From Arthrobacter sp. NicSoilB8 (GTDB taxonomy: Bacteria; Actinomycetota; Actinomycetes; Actinomycetales; Micrococcaceae), in the NCBI RefSeq assembly GCF_019977355.1, contig NZ_AP024655.1, forward strand, positions 3,720,001-3,784,000: a stretch of 64,000 bases of DNA, in the 5' to 3' direction. This document shows positions 42,297-51,358 of the stretch, in pieces. The first letter of the stretch is position 1. Every line of letters starts with the position of its first letter. A model generated the notes under the pieces. It saw only the letters and a list, made by a program, of their open reading frames with translations. It had not been told where the DNA came from and did no database searches. Both the position numbers and the translations under genes were made by a program.

Positions 42297-43103
42297 TTAC
42301 ATAACGCTGTTGAGGAAGGCGATGGTCCGGGGGTTTCGCGGGTTGTCCAGCACGGCAGCCGGTGCCCCTGATTCCACCACGACGCCGCCGTCCATGAAGA
42401 CGACGTTGTCTGCAGCGCTCCGGGCGAAGCCAATTTCGTGAGTGACGACGATCATGGTCATGCCATCGGCGGCCAGTGTGCGCATAACGTCGAGGACGTC
42501 GCCTACCAGTTCCGGGTCCAGGGCGCTCGTCGGCTCATCGAAGAGCAGGAGCTGGGGATCCATGGCCAGCGCCCTGGCAATTGCGACCCGTTGCTGCTGG
42601 CCTCCGGATAGCTGCGCCGGGTAGGCCCCCGCCAGGTGTGCCAGGCCCACCCGCTCCAGCAGGTCCATTCCCCGCTTGAGCGCTAGCTGCTTAGGCACTT
42701 TTTTCACTCCCACCGGCGCAACCGAGATGTTCTGCAAGGCAGTCATATGAGGGAAGAGATTGAAGCGCTGGAACACCATGCCGATGCCCCGCCGCTGCCT
42801 GGCCACTTGACGGGGATTCATTTCAAAAATCCGGTCCTGACGCTGGGTGTAGCCAATCAGGTCCCCGCCGACGGATATCCGTCCTCCGTCGATCCGCTCC
42901 AAATGATTGATGCAGCGCAGGAAAGTGGACTTGCCCGAACCGGATGGGCCCAGAAGGCACATCACCTCCCCGGCGTTGACGGTCAGCGAGATGCCCTTCA
43001 ATACCTCCACGCTGCCGTAGTGTTTGCGGACGTTGCTGGCAACGAGGAGCGGCGACACGGCGGCGCCGACCGCTTGCTCATGGGTGGCGAGGGCGTCGGT
43101 CAT
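42297..43103 (-). CDS. Amino-acid ABC importer, ATP-binding protein
   Basis: 268 residues. Polar-amino-acid importer ATPase (GlnQ/HisP family). Walker A GPSGSGKSTFLR, Q-loop VFQRFNLFPHMTALQNI, signature LSGGQQQRVAIARAL, Walker B LLLFDEPTSAL, His switch VVTHEIGFAR. About 20 extra N-terminal residues. Overlaps the permease stop by ATGA (43100-43103). Part of the permease/binding-protein operon of the PucR island. Confidence 0.95.
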   Translation of the reverse strand: MTDALATHEQAVGAAVSPLLVASNVRKHYGSVEVLKGISLTVNAGEVMCLLGPSGSGKSTFLRCINHLERIDGGRISVGGDLIGYTQRQDRIFEMNPRQVARQRRGIGMVFQRFNLFPHMTALQNISVAPVGVKKVPKQLALKRGMDLLERVGLAHLAGAYPAQLSGGQQQRVAIARALAMDPQLLLFDEPTSALDPELVGDVLDVMRTLAADGMTMIVVTHEIGFARSAADNVVFMDGGVVVESGAPAAVLDNPRNPRTIAFLNSVM

Positions 43104-44095
43104 GGCTGGAGTCCTTTCGATTCTGCGTGGTGCTTGCCGTCTTTGCGGAGTGTGGAGAGCATCCTGCCCAGGGGTGTGGGGGTTTGCTGGCGCGCATTTC
43201 CACGGCCGTAGTGCCGTTCCAGGTAGTACTGCGGAACGGATAGCACCGTGGTCAGGAAGAGATACCAGCAGCTGACCACTACGAGCAGTTCCACTTGTCG
43301 GAGGTTCTGCGAAGAGATTTGCGTTGCCACCGTGTAGAGCTCAAGTACAGCGATGACTGACAACAGTGAGGTGTTTTTCAACATCGAGATCGTCTCGTTG
43401 CCCATCGGCGGGATGATCACGCGCATCGCTTGTGGCAGCACCACCCGGAAAAGGGCGAAGGCAGGTGACATCCCGAGCGAATACGCGGCTTCGTGCTGGC
43501 CGGTATCCACTGAGAGCATCCCTCCCCGGATTATTTCGGCTGAATAGGCGGCCTGGTTCAACGTCATGGCCAGTAGTCCGGCCGTGAACGCCGGAACCAG
43601 GGCGTTGGTTTCGATTGAGAAGAATGTGAAGTCAGTGAACGGCAGGCCCAGCGAAATCTGTGAATAGAGCAGCCCCAGATAGCCCCAGAAAACAACTTGG
43701 ATCAGCAGCGGGGTGCCGCGGAAGACCCACACATAGAGCCAGGCGAACGCGTTCATCACCGGATTTCTGGAAAGGCGCATCACCGCGAGCAGCACGCCAA
43801 GCAGCGTGGAGACGAGCATGGAAATGGCCGTCAGCGCCAGGGTGAGGCCGATTCCGCTGAGGATCCGGGGGTGGAACGCGTAGTTCTTGATGGTCGAGTG
43901 GTCAATGTTCGGGTTGGACCACATAGATGAAAAAAGGGCCACAAATCCGAGAGCCAACGCTGCCGCGACTACCCAGCGCCACGGGTGGCGCAACGGAACA
44001 GCCACAACATCGTCCTCGGCAGTGCCGCCGATTGCGGTCCCAGCCGCGGTCTCAGCTGCTACTTTCCGGGATGGGAGCGTGTTTGCCTGTTTCAT
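43100..44095 (-). CDS. Amino-acid ABC importer, permease
   Basis: 331 residues. HisM/GlnP-type permease with about six helices. LTLALTAISMLVSTLLGVLLAVMRLSRN opens the BPD domain; the coupling helix is EAAYSLGMSPAFALFRVVLPQAMRVIIPPMGNETISMLKNTSLLSVIAVLEL. An N-terminal cytoplasmic tail of about 40 residues precedes the first helix. Overlaps the binding-protein stop by 4 bp. A single permease gene implies a homodimer. Confidence 0.94.
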   Translation of the reverse strand: MKQANTLPSRKVAAETAAGTAIGGTAEDDVVAVPLRHPWRWVVAAALALGFVALFSSMWSNPNIDHSTIKNYAFHPRILSGIGLTLALTAISMLVSTLLGVLLAVMRLSRNPVMNAFAWLYVWVFRGTPLLIQVVFWGYLGLLYSQISLGLPFTDFTFFSIETNALVPAFTAGLLAMTLNQAAYSAEIIRGGMLSVDTGQHEAAYSLGMSPAFALFRVVLPQAMRVIIPPMGNETISMLKNTSLLSVIAVLELYTVATQISSQNLRQVELLVVVSCWYLFLTTVLSVPQYYLERHYGRGNARQQTPTPLGRMLSTLRKDGKHHAESKGLQP

Positions 44096-45042
44096 GGTTT
44101 GGCCGCACCCAAGTTGAGGCCGGTTTCCTTGACCCGGTAATCGGAGAGGTCGTACTTCTCAAGGATCGTGCCGTAACTGCCGTCGGCGACGATCGCCTCA
44201 AGGGCTGCCAGCAAGGCCTTGCTGAGCTCCGCATCCTTCTTAAGGACGCCGATCCCGGTGTAGACGGGCTTGTAGCCGGAAGGGTTTGCCGGGTCTTTGA
44301 CGACGTCGAAGACCTTGCCGTTCCCGGCGGTCTTGGCGGCGTACGCAGCAGCGGCGGAATCGACGACGTCGGCTGCTGCTTTTCCTGAACGGACGGCCGT
44401 CTGGACATCCGTTTCCAGCGGCAGTTCGGAGACGCCCACCGGTTCTGAGCCCTTGTCCTTGCATTGCTGGTCATAGCTGCGAAGAATCTCCGCCTGCACG
44501 GTCGCCTTCTGCACGGCAACGTTCCTGCCGCACAGGTCCATCACGGTTGTGATGCGGTCCGGGTTGCCCTTGGGTACGAGGATGGAGAATCCGGCATGGA
44601 AGTAGTCGACGAAGTTCAGCGTCGCCTGGCGCTCAGCGGTGTCGTTCATCCCTGACATGATGATGTCGTTCTTGCCGGACTGCAGCGACGGAATGATGCT
44701 GTCGAAAGCCTGGGTCTGCAGTTCCAGCCGCACCCCGAGCTTCGCGCCCAAGGCCTGGGCAAGGTCGTAGTCCAGACCCGTGAGTTTTTGGTTCTCGTCA
44801 AACATCTCCATCGGCGGGTACGGAATGTCCGATGCCACCTTGATGACTCCGGCTGCCTTGTAGCGCTCTGGCAGGGCCGCTGCCGCAGCGGGGTCGACGT
44901 CGGCCGCGGACATGGTCTTCGAATCCGCGGCCGGCACTGTTCCTGCCGAACAGGCAGCTAGTCCGAAGGTGAGGGTCAGGCCGGCAGCGCCAAGGGCCTG
45001 GCGCGCGATACGCGCGGAAACCTTACGATTTCTGGGTCGCAT
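44092..45042 (-). CDS. Amino-acid ABC importer, substrate-binding lipoprotein
   Basis: 316 residues. Signal peptide with lipobox LAAC; lipidated Cys is C31. The family-3 solute-binding fold shows IKVASDIPYPPMEMFDENQKLTGLDYDLAQALGAKLG, DIIMSGMNDTAERQ and LCGRNVAVQKATVQ. ATG 45042 has AGGAG 6 nt upstream. It supplies ligand to the permease and ATPase downstream. The ligand is probably a polar or modified amino acid; enantiomer preference cannot be read. Confidence 0.94.
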   Translation of the reverse strand: MRPRNRKVSARIARQALGAAGLTLTFGLAACSAGTVPAADSKTMSAADVDPAAAAALPERYKAAGVIKVASDIPYPPMEMFDENQKLTGLDYDLAQALGAKLGVRLELQTQAFDSIIPSLQSGKNDIIMSGMNDTAERQATLNFVDYFHAGFSILVPKGNPDRITTVMDLCGRNVAVQKATVQAEILRSYDQQCKDKGSEPVGVSELPLETDVQTAVRSGKAAADVVDSAAAAYAAKTAGNGKVFDVVKDPANPSGYKPVYTGIGVLKKDAELSKALLAALEAIVADGSYGTILEKYDLSDYRVKETGLNLGAAKP

Positions 45043-45068
45043 TCTGTACTCCTGGTGTTGGGTAAGGG

Positions 45069-45935
45069 TTATGCCTGGTTGGTTTTCGTCAGCCGGTACC
45101 AGCCGGTTCGGGTGACGCCGGATGCGTTGTAGCCGGAGGCGAAAGCCGATTCGAGGATTCCGCGGATCCGTAACCGCCACAGTCCCGCTTCATCGGAGTT
45201 CGCGGTCCTTAGCGCCACGATGTCTTGCGGTGCCCGGCACCAGAGGGTGTCCGGCGTTTCGAGGAGGACCGGCCTGGAGTCCGGGCCGTACTCGAGAATG
45301 TTGTTCAGGGCCGTTTCGGGCAGTTCCAGTTCTTCGACGGACCCTTCGCTGCACCTGATGCTCCGCTCGGAGGACAAAGGCCAAACGGCGACGAGCCGGT
45401 CGCTTTCATCGTTGGCGTTGATGTCGTCGTGCATTTCGCCGTAAAAATCGCGTGCGTACTCGAAGGCATGGGCTCCGAGTTTCGTGAGGTTGAAACGGGC
45501 GTTCCGGCTGACCAGCGGGTCAAAGGTCCACGTCATCGTTTCGATTCCGCGGGCAAGCGACCACGCCCGCTGATGCTGTTTGAGGGCGAAACCGACGCCT
45601 TTGTCCGCCGCGCCGGGCAGGACACCGGCGATCAGGGAATAGGTAGCCGCTCCGCCGGGGGACACGATGCCGACGGCGGCTCCGCACAGGGCCCCGTCCG
45701 CGTTGTATGCAGCGGAAACATTGCAGCCCGCGTGCGAAATGCTCCGCAGCAAATCGAAAGGAACAGGCGCTCCGTGGGGAGACATACCCCAGATGGCTAT
45801 GAGCAGCCCTTCCACGTCCCTGAGCTTGTCGCGGTCATGTTCGTCGATGACCCGGACGCCGGCCCTGGATGCTGCGGCTGCTGCCGCTTCCCCGGCCTGG
45901 AGTGCTGTTGGACTGGCTTCAACAATAAGTGACAT
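45069..45935 (-). CDS. GNAT-superfamily acyltransferase (COG3375-like)
   Basis: 288 residues. RDKLRDVEGLLIAIWGMSPHGAPVPFDLLRSISHAGCNVSAAYN and VLPGAADKGVGFALKQHQRAWSLARGIETMTWTFDPLVSRNARFNLTKLGA are typical of a distinct GNAT group often found beside o-succinylbenzoate synthase/N-succinylamino acid racemase homologues. In that setting the enzyme is thought to succinylate amino acids. First gene of the leftward operon, 26 nt before the binding-protein gene, divergent from the PucR regulator. Acyl donor and acceptor are inferred from context. Confidence 0.82.
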   Translation of the reverse strand: MSLIVEASPTALQAGEAAAAAASRAGVRVIDEHDRDKLRDVEGLLIAIWGMSPHGAPVPFDLLRSISHAGCNVSAAYNADGALCGAAVGIVSPGGAATYSLIAGVLPGAADKGVGFALKQHQRAWSLARGIETMTWTFDPLVSRNARFNLTKLGAHAFEYARDFYGEMHDDINANDESDRLVAVWPLSSERSIRCSEGSVEELELPETALNNILEYGPDSRPVLLETPDTLWCRAPQDIVALRTANSDEAGLWRLRIRGILESAFASGYNASGVTRTGWYRLTKTNQA

Positions 45936-46039
45936 GCATCAACTATTGGCTTTGCCGGTTCCGGTTGGCTTCGGTGCCTGGCACCAACATCAGTCCTCCA
46001 ACTTGTGGGCCAGCACTAGGAGCCGTAGATTTACGCCTT

Positions 46040-47650
46040 GTGGAAACCATCCCGAAAACCCCGGGCAGCATCGATTTGCCTGACCTCCTGCAAGTGCTTG
46101 CGAACTCCGGACTGGCCCTCCGCTCACACGGAACTACGCCCGGGCTCTCCCTGACGAGCCCGTCCCTCTACGATCCCCTCGCACCTTTGGAAGGGCTCCG
46201 GGGAGGAATCTTGCTGGGGATCGGACTCCACCCTGCAGAACCGGAGACAGCCCTCGTTGTCCGGGAAGCAGCGCAAGCAGGCTTCGGCGCGATCGTGCTC
46301 AAGCAGCTGTCTCAGGACATCGAAGACCTCGCGAACACAGCTGACCAGGCCGGCATAGCACTCTTGGTCGTCGACGACGCCGTGGGGTGGCGGCAACTCG
46401 ATGCGCTCCTGGAGTCTGCCCTCAGCGCCTCCGCGGAAGCCAACCGGTCGGCCTCGCCGCTGGGAGTGGGCGACCTGTTTGCCCTAGCCAACGCCATTGC
46501 CGCGCTGGTAGGTGGGGCCACGGCCATCGAAAACCTCCAGGAACAGGTTCTCGCATACTCCACCCTCCCCCACCAACCGATCGACGACGACCGACGGAAC
46601 GGAATCCTGGGGCGCCAGGTTCCCTACCTGCCGGAGAATGCCGGTCAATATGCCAGCGTGTTCCGGTCCCGCGGCGCCGTGCGCATTGAAGGTGTTCGTC
46701 CGGCGATGGACCGTCTGGCCATCGCTGTCCGGGCCGGTAACCAACCGCTGGGGTCTATCTGGGTAGTGGACGCCAACGGGGACCTGGATTCCGACGCGGA
46801 GCAGGCACTCGAGCGCGCCGCGGATATCGCAGTCCTCCACATCCTGAGGGCGCGAAGCACCATTGACCTTGCGCGGCAACAACGGGCCGAGCTCCTCCGC
46901 CGGCTCCTCGAAGGCGGAGACGACGTCCAGCTTGTAGCAGAACAGCTCGGACTGAAGCACTCGGGCCCCTTCGTCGTCGCGGCTTTCCAACTGGACCTCG
47001 GGCAGTCCGACGAGCTGTCCCTGATCCGGCTCGTCGACCTTGTAACGACCCAGTGCGAAGCGCACCGGCAAGGTGCGCAGTGCGTACTCATCGGCACCAC
47101 GATTTATGCGTTGTTCACCGAGGCCCCCGCCTCGGGCCCCGCCTCGGGCCCCGGATCCATTGAGACCCTGGCCCGCCGCCTGATCGAGCGTTCAGCCGCG
47201 TCGCTGCGGGTCAAGCTGCGGGTGTCAACGGGCTCGATCGTCACCACCGCCGCGGACATCAGCCGTTCCCGGCACGACGCGGACCTCGTCTTGCTCATGC
47301 TCGCCTCCGGCCGGAGCGCCGGCGACTATGCGAACGCCCAGGAAGTGCGCAGCCGTCTGACTCTGCTGGAACTCAGTGCGATGTTCCGGAACACGCCGCA
47401 TCTTGTGTCTCCGGCCGCGGCCAGCATGAGGACGTACGACGCCGAATCAGGAACCGACTACGCGAGAACTTTGCGCACCTACCTCGATTTCTCCCGCGAT
47501 TCCGCCAAAACCTCGGCGGCACTTTCGGTGCACCAGAACACGCTCCGCTACCGTTTGCGGCGCCTCCGGGAACTCTTTGGAATTGATGTGGACCACCCCG
47601 AAGACACAGTGGTTTTGTGGCTCAGCCTGCACGTTCAGGAGCTGCAATAG
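46040..47650 (+). CDS. PucR-family transcriptional activator
   Basis: 536 residues from GTG 46040. N-terminal PucR-type sensory region (LPDLLQVLANSGLALRSHGTT, ILLGIGLHP), a middle GGDEF-like degenerate domain, and a C-terminal helix-turn-helix, TYLDFSRDSAKTSAALSVHQNTLRYRLRRLRELFGIDVDHPEDTVVLWLSL, which is the family signature. PucR proteins activate nitrogen or purine catabolic genes in response to the substrate. The divergent operon starts 104 bp away and is the likely target. The start is uncertain because no good ribosome site precedes it. Confidence 0.88.
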   Translation: METIPKTPGSIDLPDLLQVLANSGLALRSHGTTPGLSLTSPSLYDPLAPLEGLRGGILLGIGLHPAEPETALVVREAAQAGFGAIVLKQLSQDIEDLANTADQAGIALLVVDDAVGWRQLDALLESALSASAEANRSASPLGVGDLFALANAIAALVGGATAIENLQEQVLAYSTLPHQPIDDDRRNGILGRQVPYLPENAGQYASVFRSRGAVRIEGVRPAMDRLAIAVRAGNQPLGSIWVVDANGDLDSDAEQALERAADIAVLHILRARSTIDLARQQRAELLRRLLEGGDDVQLVAEQLGLKHSGPFVVAAFQLDLGQSDELSLIRLVDLVTTQCEAHRQGAQCVLIGTTIYALFTEAPASGPASGPGSIETLARRLIERSAASLRVKLRVSTGSIVTTAADISRSRHDADLVLLMLASGRSAGDYANAQEVRSRLTLLELSAMFRNTPHLVSPAAASMRTYDAESGTDYARTLRTYLDFSRDSAKTSAALSVHQNTLRYRLRRLRELFGIDVDHPEDTVVLWLSLHVQELQ

Positions 47651-47721
47651 GAAAATCGGCCGTACCTCGATGCGGTCCTTGCCTGGGCGTGGTGGCGGGC
47701 GGGCCCGGGCCGGGGCAGGAA

Positions 47722-48789
47722 CTAGAGCTCGACGCCGATCAGCAGCGGTTCCGGGTGCAGTTCGATCCCGAAGCGTTCGACGACGCCGCGGCGCACCTCG
47801 CGCGCCACCGCCAGCATGTCCGCCGTGCTCGCCCCGCCCCGGTTGGTGATGGCGAGCGTGTGCTTGGTGGAAAGCGATGCCCGGCCGCCCGAGACACTCT
47901 CCGGGTCCAGCCCGAAGCCCTTGGTGAAGCCGGCCTGGTCGATCAGCCAGGCCGCCGAGAGCTTGGTCAGCCCGTCGGCGCCGCCCGGGTACCGCGGCGC
48001 CTCCTGAGGCAGCCCTGCCGCGACCTCTCCGGGCACGATCGGGTTCGTGAAGAAGGACCCCGTGGAGTAGGTGTCACGGTCGTCCGCATCCCAGACCATG
48101 CCCTTGGACGCCCGGAGCCGCAGCACCTCGCGCCGGACGTCGTTGGCGTAGGCCCGCTGTCCCTGCTCGACGCCGAGCGCCCGGGCAAGCTCGGCGTAGC
48201 GGATCGGGGCGCTCATCCGGCCGAGCGGGAGCTGGAATTCCACGGTGAGCACCACGTACCGGGGCGAGCCGTCGACGGTGGTCTGCTTCAGGACGGAGTC
48301 ACGGTAGCCGAACTTGAGTTCGGAATTGGTGAAGGTCTTTACCGCGTTGCGTTCCCGGTCCCAGGTGCGGACCGCGGCGATCGTCTGCGAGACGTCGGCC
48401 CCGTAGGCGCCGACGTTCTGCACGGGGGTGGCCCCGGTGGCGCCGGGAATCCCGGAGAGCGCCTCGACGCCGGACCAGGCATGCTTCACGGCGTGTTCGA
48501 CGAAGGCATCCCAGTTATGGCCGGCCTGCACCACCACCGACACGCCGCCGCAGGAGTCCTCGGCGTTGACGGTGAAGCCTTGGGAAGCGATCTTCAGGAC
48601 CGTGCCGGGGAACCCTGCGTCGGAAACCAGCAGGTTGGAGCCGCCGCCGATGATCAGCAGGGGCTGGCCGGCGGCGTCCGCCGCCCGCACGGCGTCGATG
48701 ATCTCGGCCTCGCTGCGGGCCTCGCGGTAGCTGCCGGCGGGCCCGCCGACAGCGGCGGTGGTCAGGGCGGAGAGCTGAATCTGGGTCAC
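47722..48789 (-). CDS. murB: UDP-N-acetylmuramate dehydrogenase MurB
   Basis: 355 residues. FAD enzyme that reduces the enolpyruvyl group to make UDP-MurNAc for peptidoglycan. LTTAAVGGPAGSYREARSEAEI and PLLIIGGGSNLLVSDAGFPGTVLKI form the FAD domain. SGIPGATGATPVQNVGAYGADVSQTI and the catalytic-type STGSFFTNPIV are present. GTG start at 48789 is supported by TAGGCT 6 nt upstream. Clusters with two MaoC-type dehydratases, as in other actinobacteria, here with an MFS gene inserted. Confidence 0.96.
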   Translation of the reverse strand: MTQIQLSALTTAAVGGPAGSYREARSEAEIIDAVRAADAAGQPLLIIGGGSNLLVSDAGFPGTVLKIASQGFTVNAEDSCGGVSVVVQAGHNWDAFVEHAVKHAWSGVEALSGIPGATGATPVQNVGAYGADVSQTIAAVRTWDRERNAVKTFTNSELKFGYRDSVLKQTTVDGSPRYVVLTVEFQLPLGRMSAPIRYAELARALGVEQGQRAYANDVRREVLRLRASKGMVWDADDRDTYSTGSFFTNPIVPGEVAAGLPQEAPRYPGGADGLTKLSAAWLIDQAGFTKGFGLDPESVSGGRASLSTKHTLAITNRGGASTADMLAVAREVRRGVVERFGIELHPEPLLIGVEL

Positions 48790-48795
48790 CTGACC

Positions 48796-48801
48796 AGCCT
48801 A
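48796..48801 (-). promoter_or_regulatory. -10 box, leaderless start of murB
   Basis: TAGGCT on the minus strand, exactly 6 nt before GTG 48789. Confidence 0.5.
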
Positions 48802-48862
48802 GCCGGGATCATCCCCCCGCCTAAGCCGGCGCAGGTTGTCCCTGCCGAGGCGGCGGCCTTAG

Positions 48863-50161
48863 CTAGGCGGCGGCAACGGACGCGGGGAGTTTGCGTGCCA
48901 CCGGGGAGAGCAGGAAGCTGACGATCAGCATCACCATGACGGCCAGCAGCGAGTGGAGAATGCCGACGTGCTCGGCCAGCAGGCCCAGGAGCGGCGGCCC
49001 GCACAGGAAGGCGCCGTAGCCGATCGTGGAGACGACCGAGACGCGCGCGGCCGCCTTGCGGGGATCGTCGGCGGCGGCGGACATGCCCACCGGGAAGCCG
49101 AGCGAGGCGCCGAGGCCCCAGATGGCCAGGGCAACGTACGCGAGCCACGGCACGGGGGCGAAGACGAACAAGCCGAGGCCAAGCACCGCCAGCGCGGCGC
49201 ACCAGCGCATCACCGGGACACGGCCGAAGCGGTCCAGGACCACGGTGCCGGCGAAACGGCCGATGGTCATGAAGGTGACGAACAGGCCGTACCCGGCGGC
49301 CCCGGCTGCGTCGGTCTGGCCGTGGCCGTCCGCGAGCGCCAACGCCACCCAGTCGCCCGCGGCGCCTTCTGCGAGGGCAAGCCCGAGGACCAGCACCCCG
49401 AGGAGCAGGGTGCGCCGGTCTCGCCAGGCCTGGGCGATCTGGCGTTTGTTGTCCAGCGGCTGCTCGGGGACCGCATCCGTTTGCCGGACGACGGGGATGG
49501 GCCCGGTGGAGGGATCCTCGAAGGTGTCCGTCCCGGACACGGTGAAGGGGCGTTCGCCCTGCACCGGCGTGATGTCGGCGCGGAACCACGCCGCGGCGGT
49601 GGTCACCGAGCCGGCCACCAGCAGGCCTGCCGCGGCGAGGTGCCAGAAGACGGGGATCCCGGCGGCGGCCGCCCAGGCGCCCAGCCCGGCTCCTGCCACT
49701 GTTCCCAGGCTGAAGGAGCCGTGCAGCCGGGGCATGATGTGCCGCCGGACGGCGCGCTCCACGGCGGCGCCTTCGACATTGGACGCCGTGTTCCAGCTGG
49801 CGGTGCCCAGCCCGATGATTGCCAGTCCCGCGGCGACCGCCACCGGGTTGGCGAGCACGGAGGTTCCGAAGCCCGCCAGCATGAGCCCGAACCCGACCAT
49901 GATGCTGCCGATCCGGATGGTCAGCTTGGAACCGAGCCGAAGGACAATCAGGCCCGAGGCCGACACTGACAGGAACGATCCCGCCGTCATGCAGAGCAGG
50001 AGCAGCCCGACGGTGCCGGGCGTCAGGTCCAGGCCGTCGCGGATGGCCGGCAGCCGGGACACCCAGGTGGAAAACGCGATGCCGCTGGCCCCATACGCCA
50101 CCACCACGGCGTTCCGCCAGTGCGTGATCTCCGCGGCCGGGACGAAGACATCCTTGGTCAC
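48863..50161 (-). CDS. MFS transporter, YbjJ-like
   Basis: 432 residues, about 12 helices. AYGASGIAFSTWVSRLPAIRDGLDLTPGTVGLLLLCMTAGSFLS resembles the YbjJ/fucose-permease-like MFS group; FDRFGRV-like motif appears as VLDRFGRVPVMRW in the second half. A hydrophilic central loop of about 50 residues separates the halves. GTG start 50161. Lies between murB and the MaoC pair on the same strand, 14 nt after the dehydratase gene, so probably co-transcribed. Substrate unknown. Confidence 0.85.
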   Translation of the reverse strand: MTKDVFVPAAEITHWRNAVVVAYGASGIAFSTWVSRLPAIRDGLDLTPGTVGLLLLCMTAGSFLSVSASGLIVLRLGSKLTIRIGSIMVGFGLMLAGFGTSVLANPVAVAAGLAIIGLGTASWNTASNVEGAAVERAVRRHIMPRLHGSFSLGTVAGAGLGAWAAAAGIPVFWHLAAAGLLVAGSVTTAAAWFRADITPVQGERPFTVSGTDTFEDPSTGPIPVVRQTDAVPEQPLDNKRQIAQAWRDRRTLLLGVLVLGLALAEGAAGDWVALALADGHGQTDAAGAAGYGLFVTFMTIGRFAGTVVLDRFGRVPVMRWCAALAVLGLGLFVFAPVPWLAYVALAIWGLGASLGFPVGMSAAADDPRKAAARVSVVSTIGYGAFLCGPPLLGLLAEHVGILHSLLAVMVMLIVSFLLSPVARKLPASVAAA

Positions 50162-50175
50162 AGCAGCATCACGGG

Positions 50176-50613
50176 CTAGGCCAGCCTGACGACGGCCTGG
50201 GCCTTGACGAGGACTTTCTGGCTGGCCGAGACGACCGTGAGGTCGACACGGGCGGTGCCGGCGTCGGCGTCGAGCGCTCCGATGGCGCCGCTGACCTCGA
50301 TCACGGCACCGGCCTCCGGCGTTCCCGTGGTGTCAGCCACGGGGACCGGCTTGGTGAAGCGGGTCTGGAAGTCGACGACGGCGGCCGGGTCGCCGGCCCA
50401 GTCGGTCACGAGCTGGACGGCGGCGCCCATGGTGAACATGCCGTGGGCGATCACGCCGGGCAGGCCCACGCCCGTGGCGAAGGCCTCGTTCCAGTGGATC
50501 GGGTTAAAGTCACCGGATGCGCCGGCGTACTTGACGAGGTCGGTGCGGGTGACGGCGATGCTGCGGCTGCCGATGTCCTGGCCGACCGTAAGTTCTGCGA
50601 TGGTGATGCTCAT
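50176..50613 (-). CDS. MaoC-family dehydratase (HadB-like)
   Basis: 145 residues, single hot-dog fold. TDLVKYAGASGDFNPIHWNEAFATGVGLPGVIAHGMFTMG is the hydratase-2 motif with the catalytic Asp and His (D..N..H). Probably the catalytic half of a heterodimeric (3R)-hydroxyacyl-ACP dehydratase. Its partner lies 2 bp upstream. In mycobacteria HadAB acts in fatty-acid synthase II; in Micrococcaceae, which lack mycolic acids, the substrate is uncertain. Confidence 0.92.
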   Translation of the reverse strand: MSITIAELTVGQDIGSRSIAVTRTDLVKYAGASGDFNPIHWNEAFATGVGLPGVIAHGMFTMGAAVQLVTDWAGDPAAVVDFQTRFTKPVPVADTTGTPEAGAVIEVSGAIGALDADAGTARVDLTVVSASQKVLVKAQAVVRLA

Positions 50614-50615
50614 GG

Positions 50616-51104
50616 CTACTGTCCCTCTCCGCGGACCAGGATGGACGAGGTGGTGGTAGCGACCGGTTCGCGGACGCCGGCGGAATCGCCGGCAGCGCCG
50701 GTGACATCGCTGCCAAGCGCGAAGATCTCGGAGCGGGTGGTGATCATGGCTCCCCCGCCCATCGCGCGCACGCCGTCGACGTGCAGTTCCGCGACCAGCC
50801 GGTCGCCCGCGACGATGGGGCGGTGGTGGGTGAACCGCTGGTCGGCGTGGACCACGCGGGAGAAGTCGATTCCGGATTCCGGATCCTCGATCAGCTGCGC
50901 GTCGGCGCGCTGGGCGACGATGATGGCGAACGTCGGCGGCGCCACGAGGTCGCTGTGCCCCAGGGCCTTGGCAGCATCGACGTCGAAGTGGGCGGGGTGG
51001 GTGGCCTTGACCGCGCGCGCGAACTCGCGGATCTTCTCGCGGCCGACGTCATACACCTCTGCGGCAGGGTAGCTGCGCCCCTGCAGATCCGGATTGATAG
51101 TCAT
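50616..51104 (-). CDS. FAS1-like/MaoC N-terminal dehydratase subunit (HadA-like)
   Basis: 162 residues. YPAAEVYDVGREKIREFARAVKATHPAHFD and LVAPPTFAIIVAQ are typical of the non-catalytic HadA/HadC-type hot-dog subunit. RVVHADQRFTHHRPIVAGDRLVAELHVDGVRAMGGGAMITTRSEI is the second conserved region. ATG 51104 has TAGGCT exactly 6 nt upstream. First gene of the hadA-hadB-MFS-(murB) series. Confidence 0.9.
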   Translation of the reverse strand: MTINPDLQGRSYPAAEVYDVGREKIREFARAVKATHPAHFDVDAAKALGHSDLVAPPTFAIIVAQRADAQLIEDPESGIDFSRVVHADQRFTHHRPIVAGDRLVAELHVDGVRAMGGGAMITTRSEIFALGSDVTGAAGDSAGVREPVATTTSSILVRGEGQ

Positions 51105-51110
51105 GGTTCC

Positions 51111-51116
51111 AGCCTA
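51111..51116 (-). promoter_or_regulatory. -10 box, leaderless start of the HadA-like gene
   Basis: TAGGCT on the minus strand, exactly 6 nt before ATG 51104. Confidence 0.5.
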
Positions 51117-51183
51117 TCGCCACCCCTGCGGCGGTCCGGCTTCGTGACAAGGTGCGCGCCGGAGCGGGCGGGGCGTCGGCGGC

Positions 51184-51243
51184 CCTTGACCCGCGCTTAG
51201 AGGTGGGCCTTGACCCGCGCGTAGAGGTGGGCCTTGACCCGCA
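51184..51243. repeat. 24-bp tandem repeat upstream of arsR-sulP
   Basis: Two and a half copies of a unit beginning CCTTGACCCGCGCTTAGAGG. It lies between the HadA-like gene and the ArsR gene. The next 7-20 bp hold a candidate ArsR operator. Confidence 0.8.
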
Positions 51244-51249
51244 CGATAT

Positions 51250-51261
51250 GATGAAAACATC
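51250..51261. promoter_or_regulatory. Candidate ArsR-family operator
   Basis: GATGAAAACATC, an inverted repeat GATG-N4-CATC in a local AT-rich patch about 100 bp upstream of the ArsR gene; ATCAATCCATCAT follows. Position and symmetry fit an autoregulated operator. Confidence 0.4.
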
Positions 51262-51358
51262 AATCCATCATTCCGCCGTGCGATGCGGTCCTGCCGGGCC
51301 GCGATGCGAGAAAGCGTCCTCCAGTCATGACCGTCCCGCCCACCACCGTCCGCCGCCC

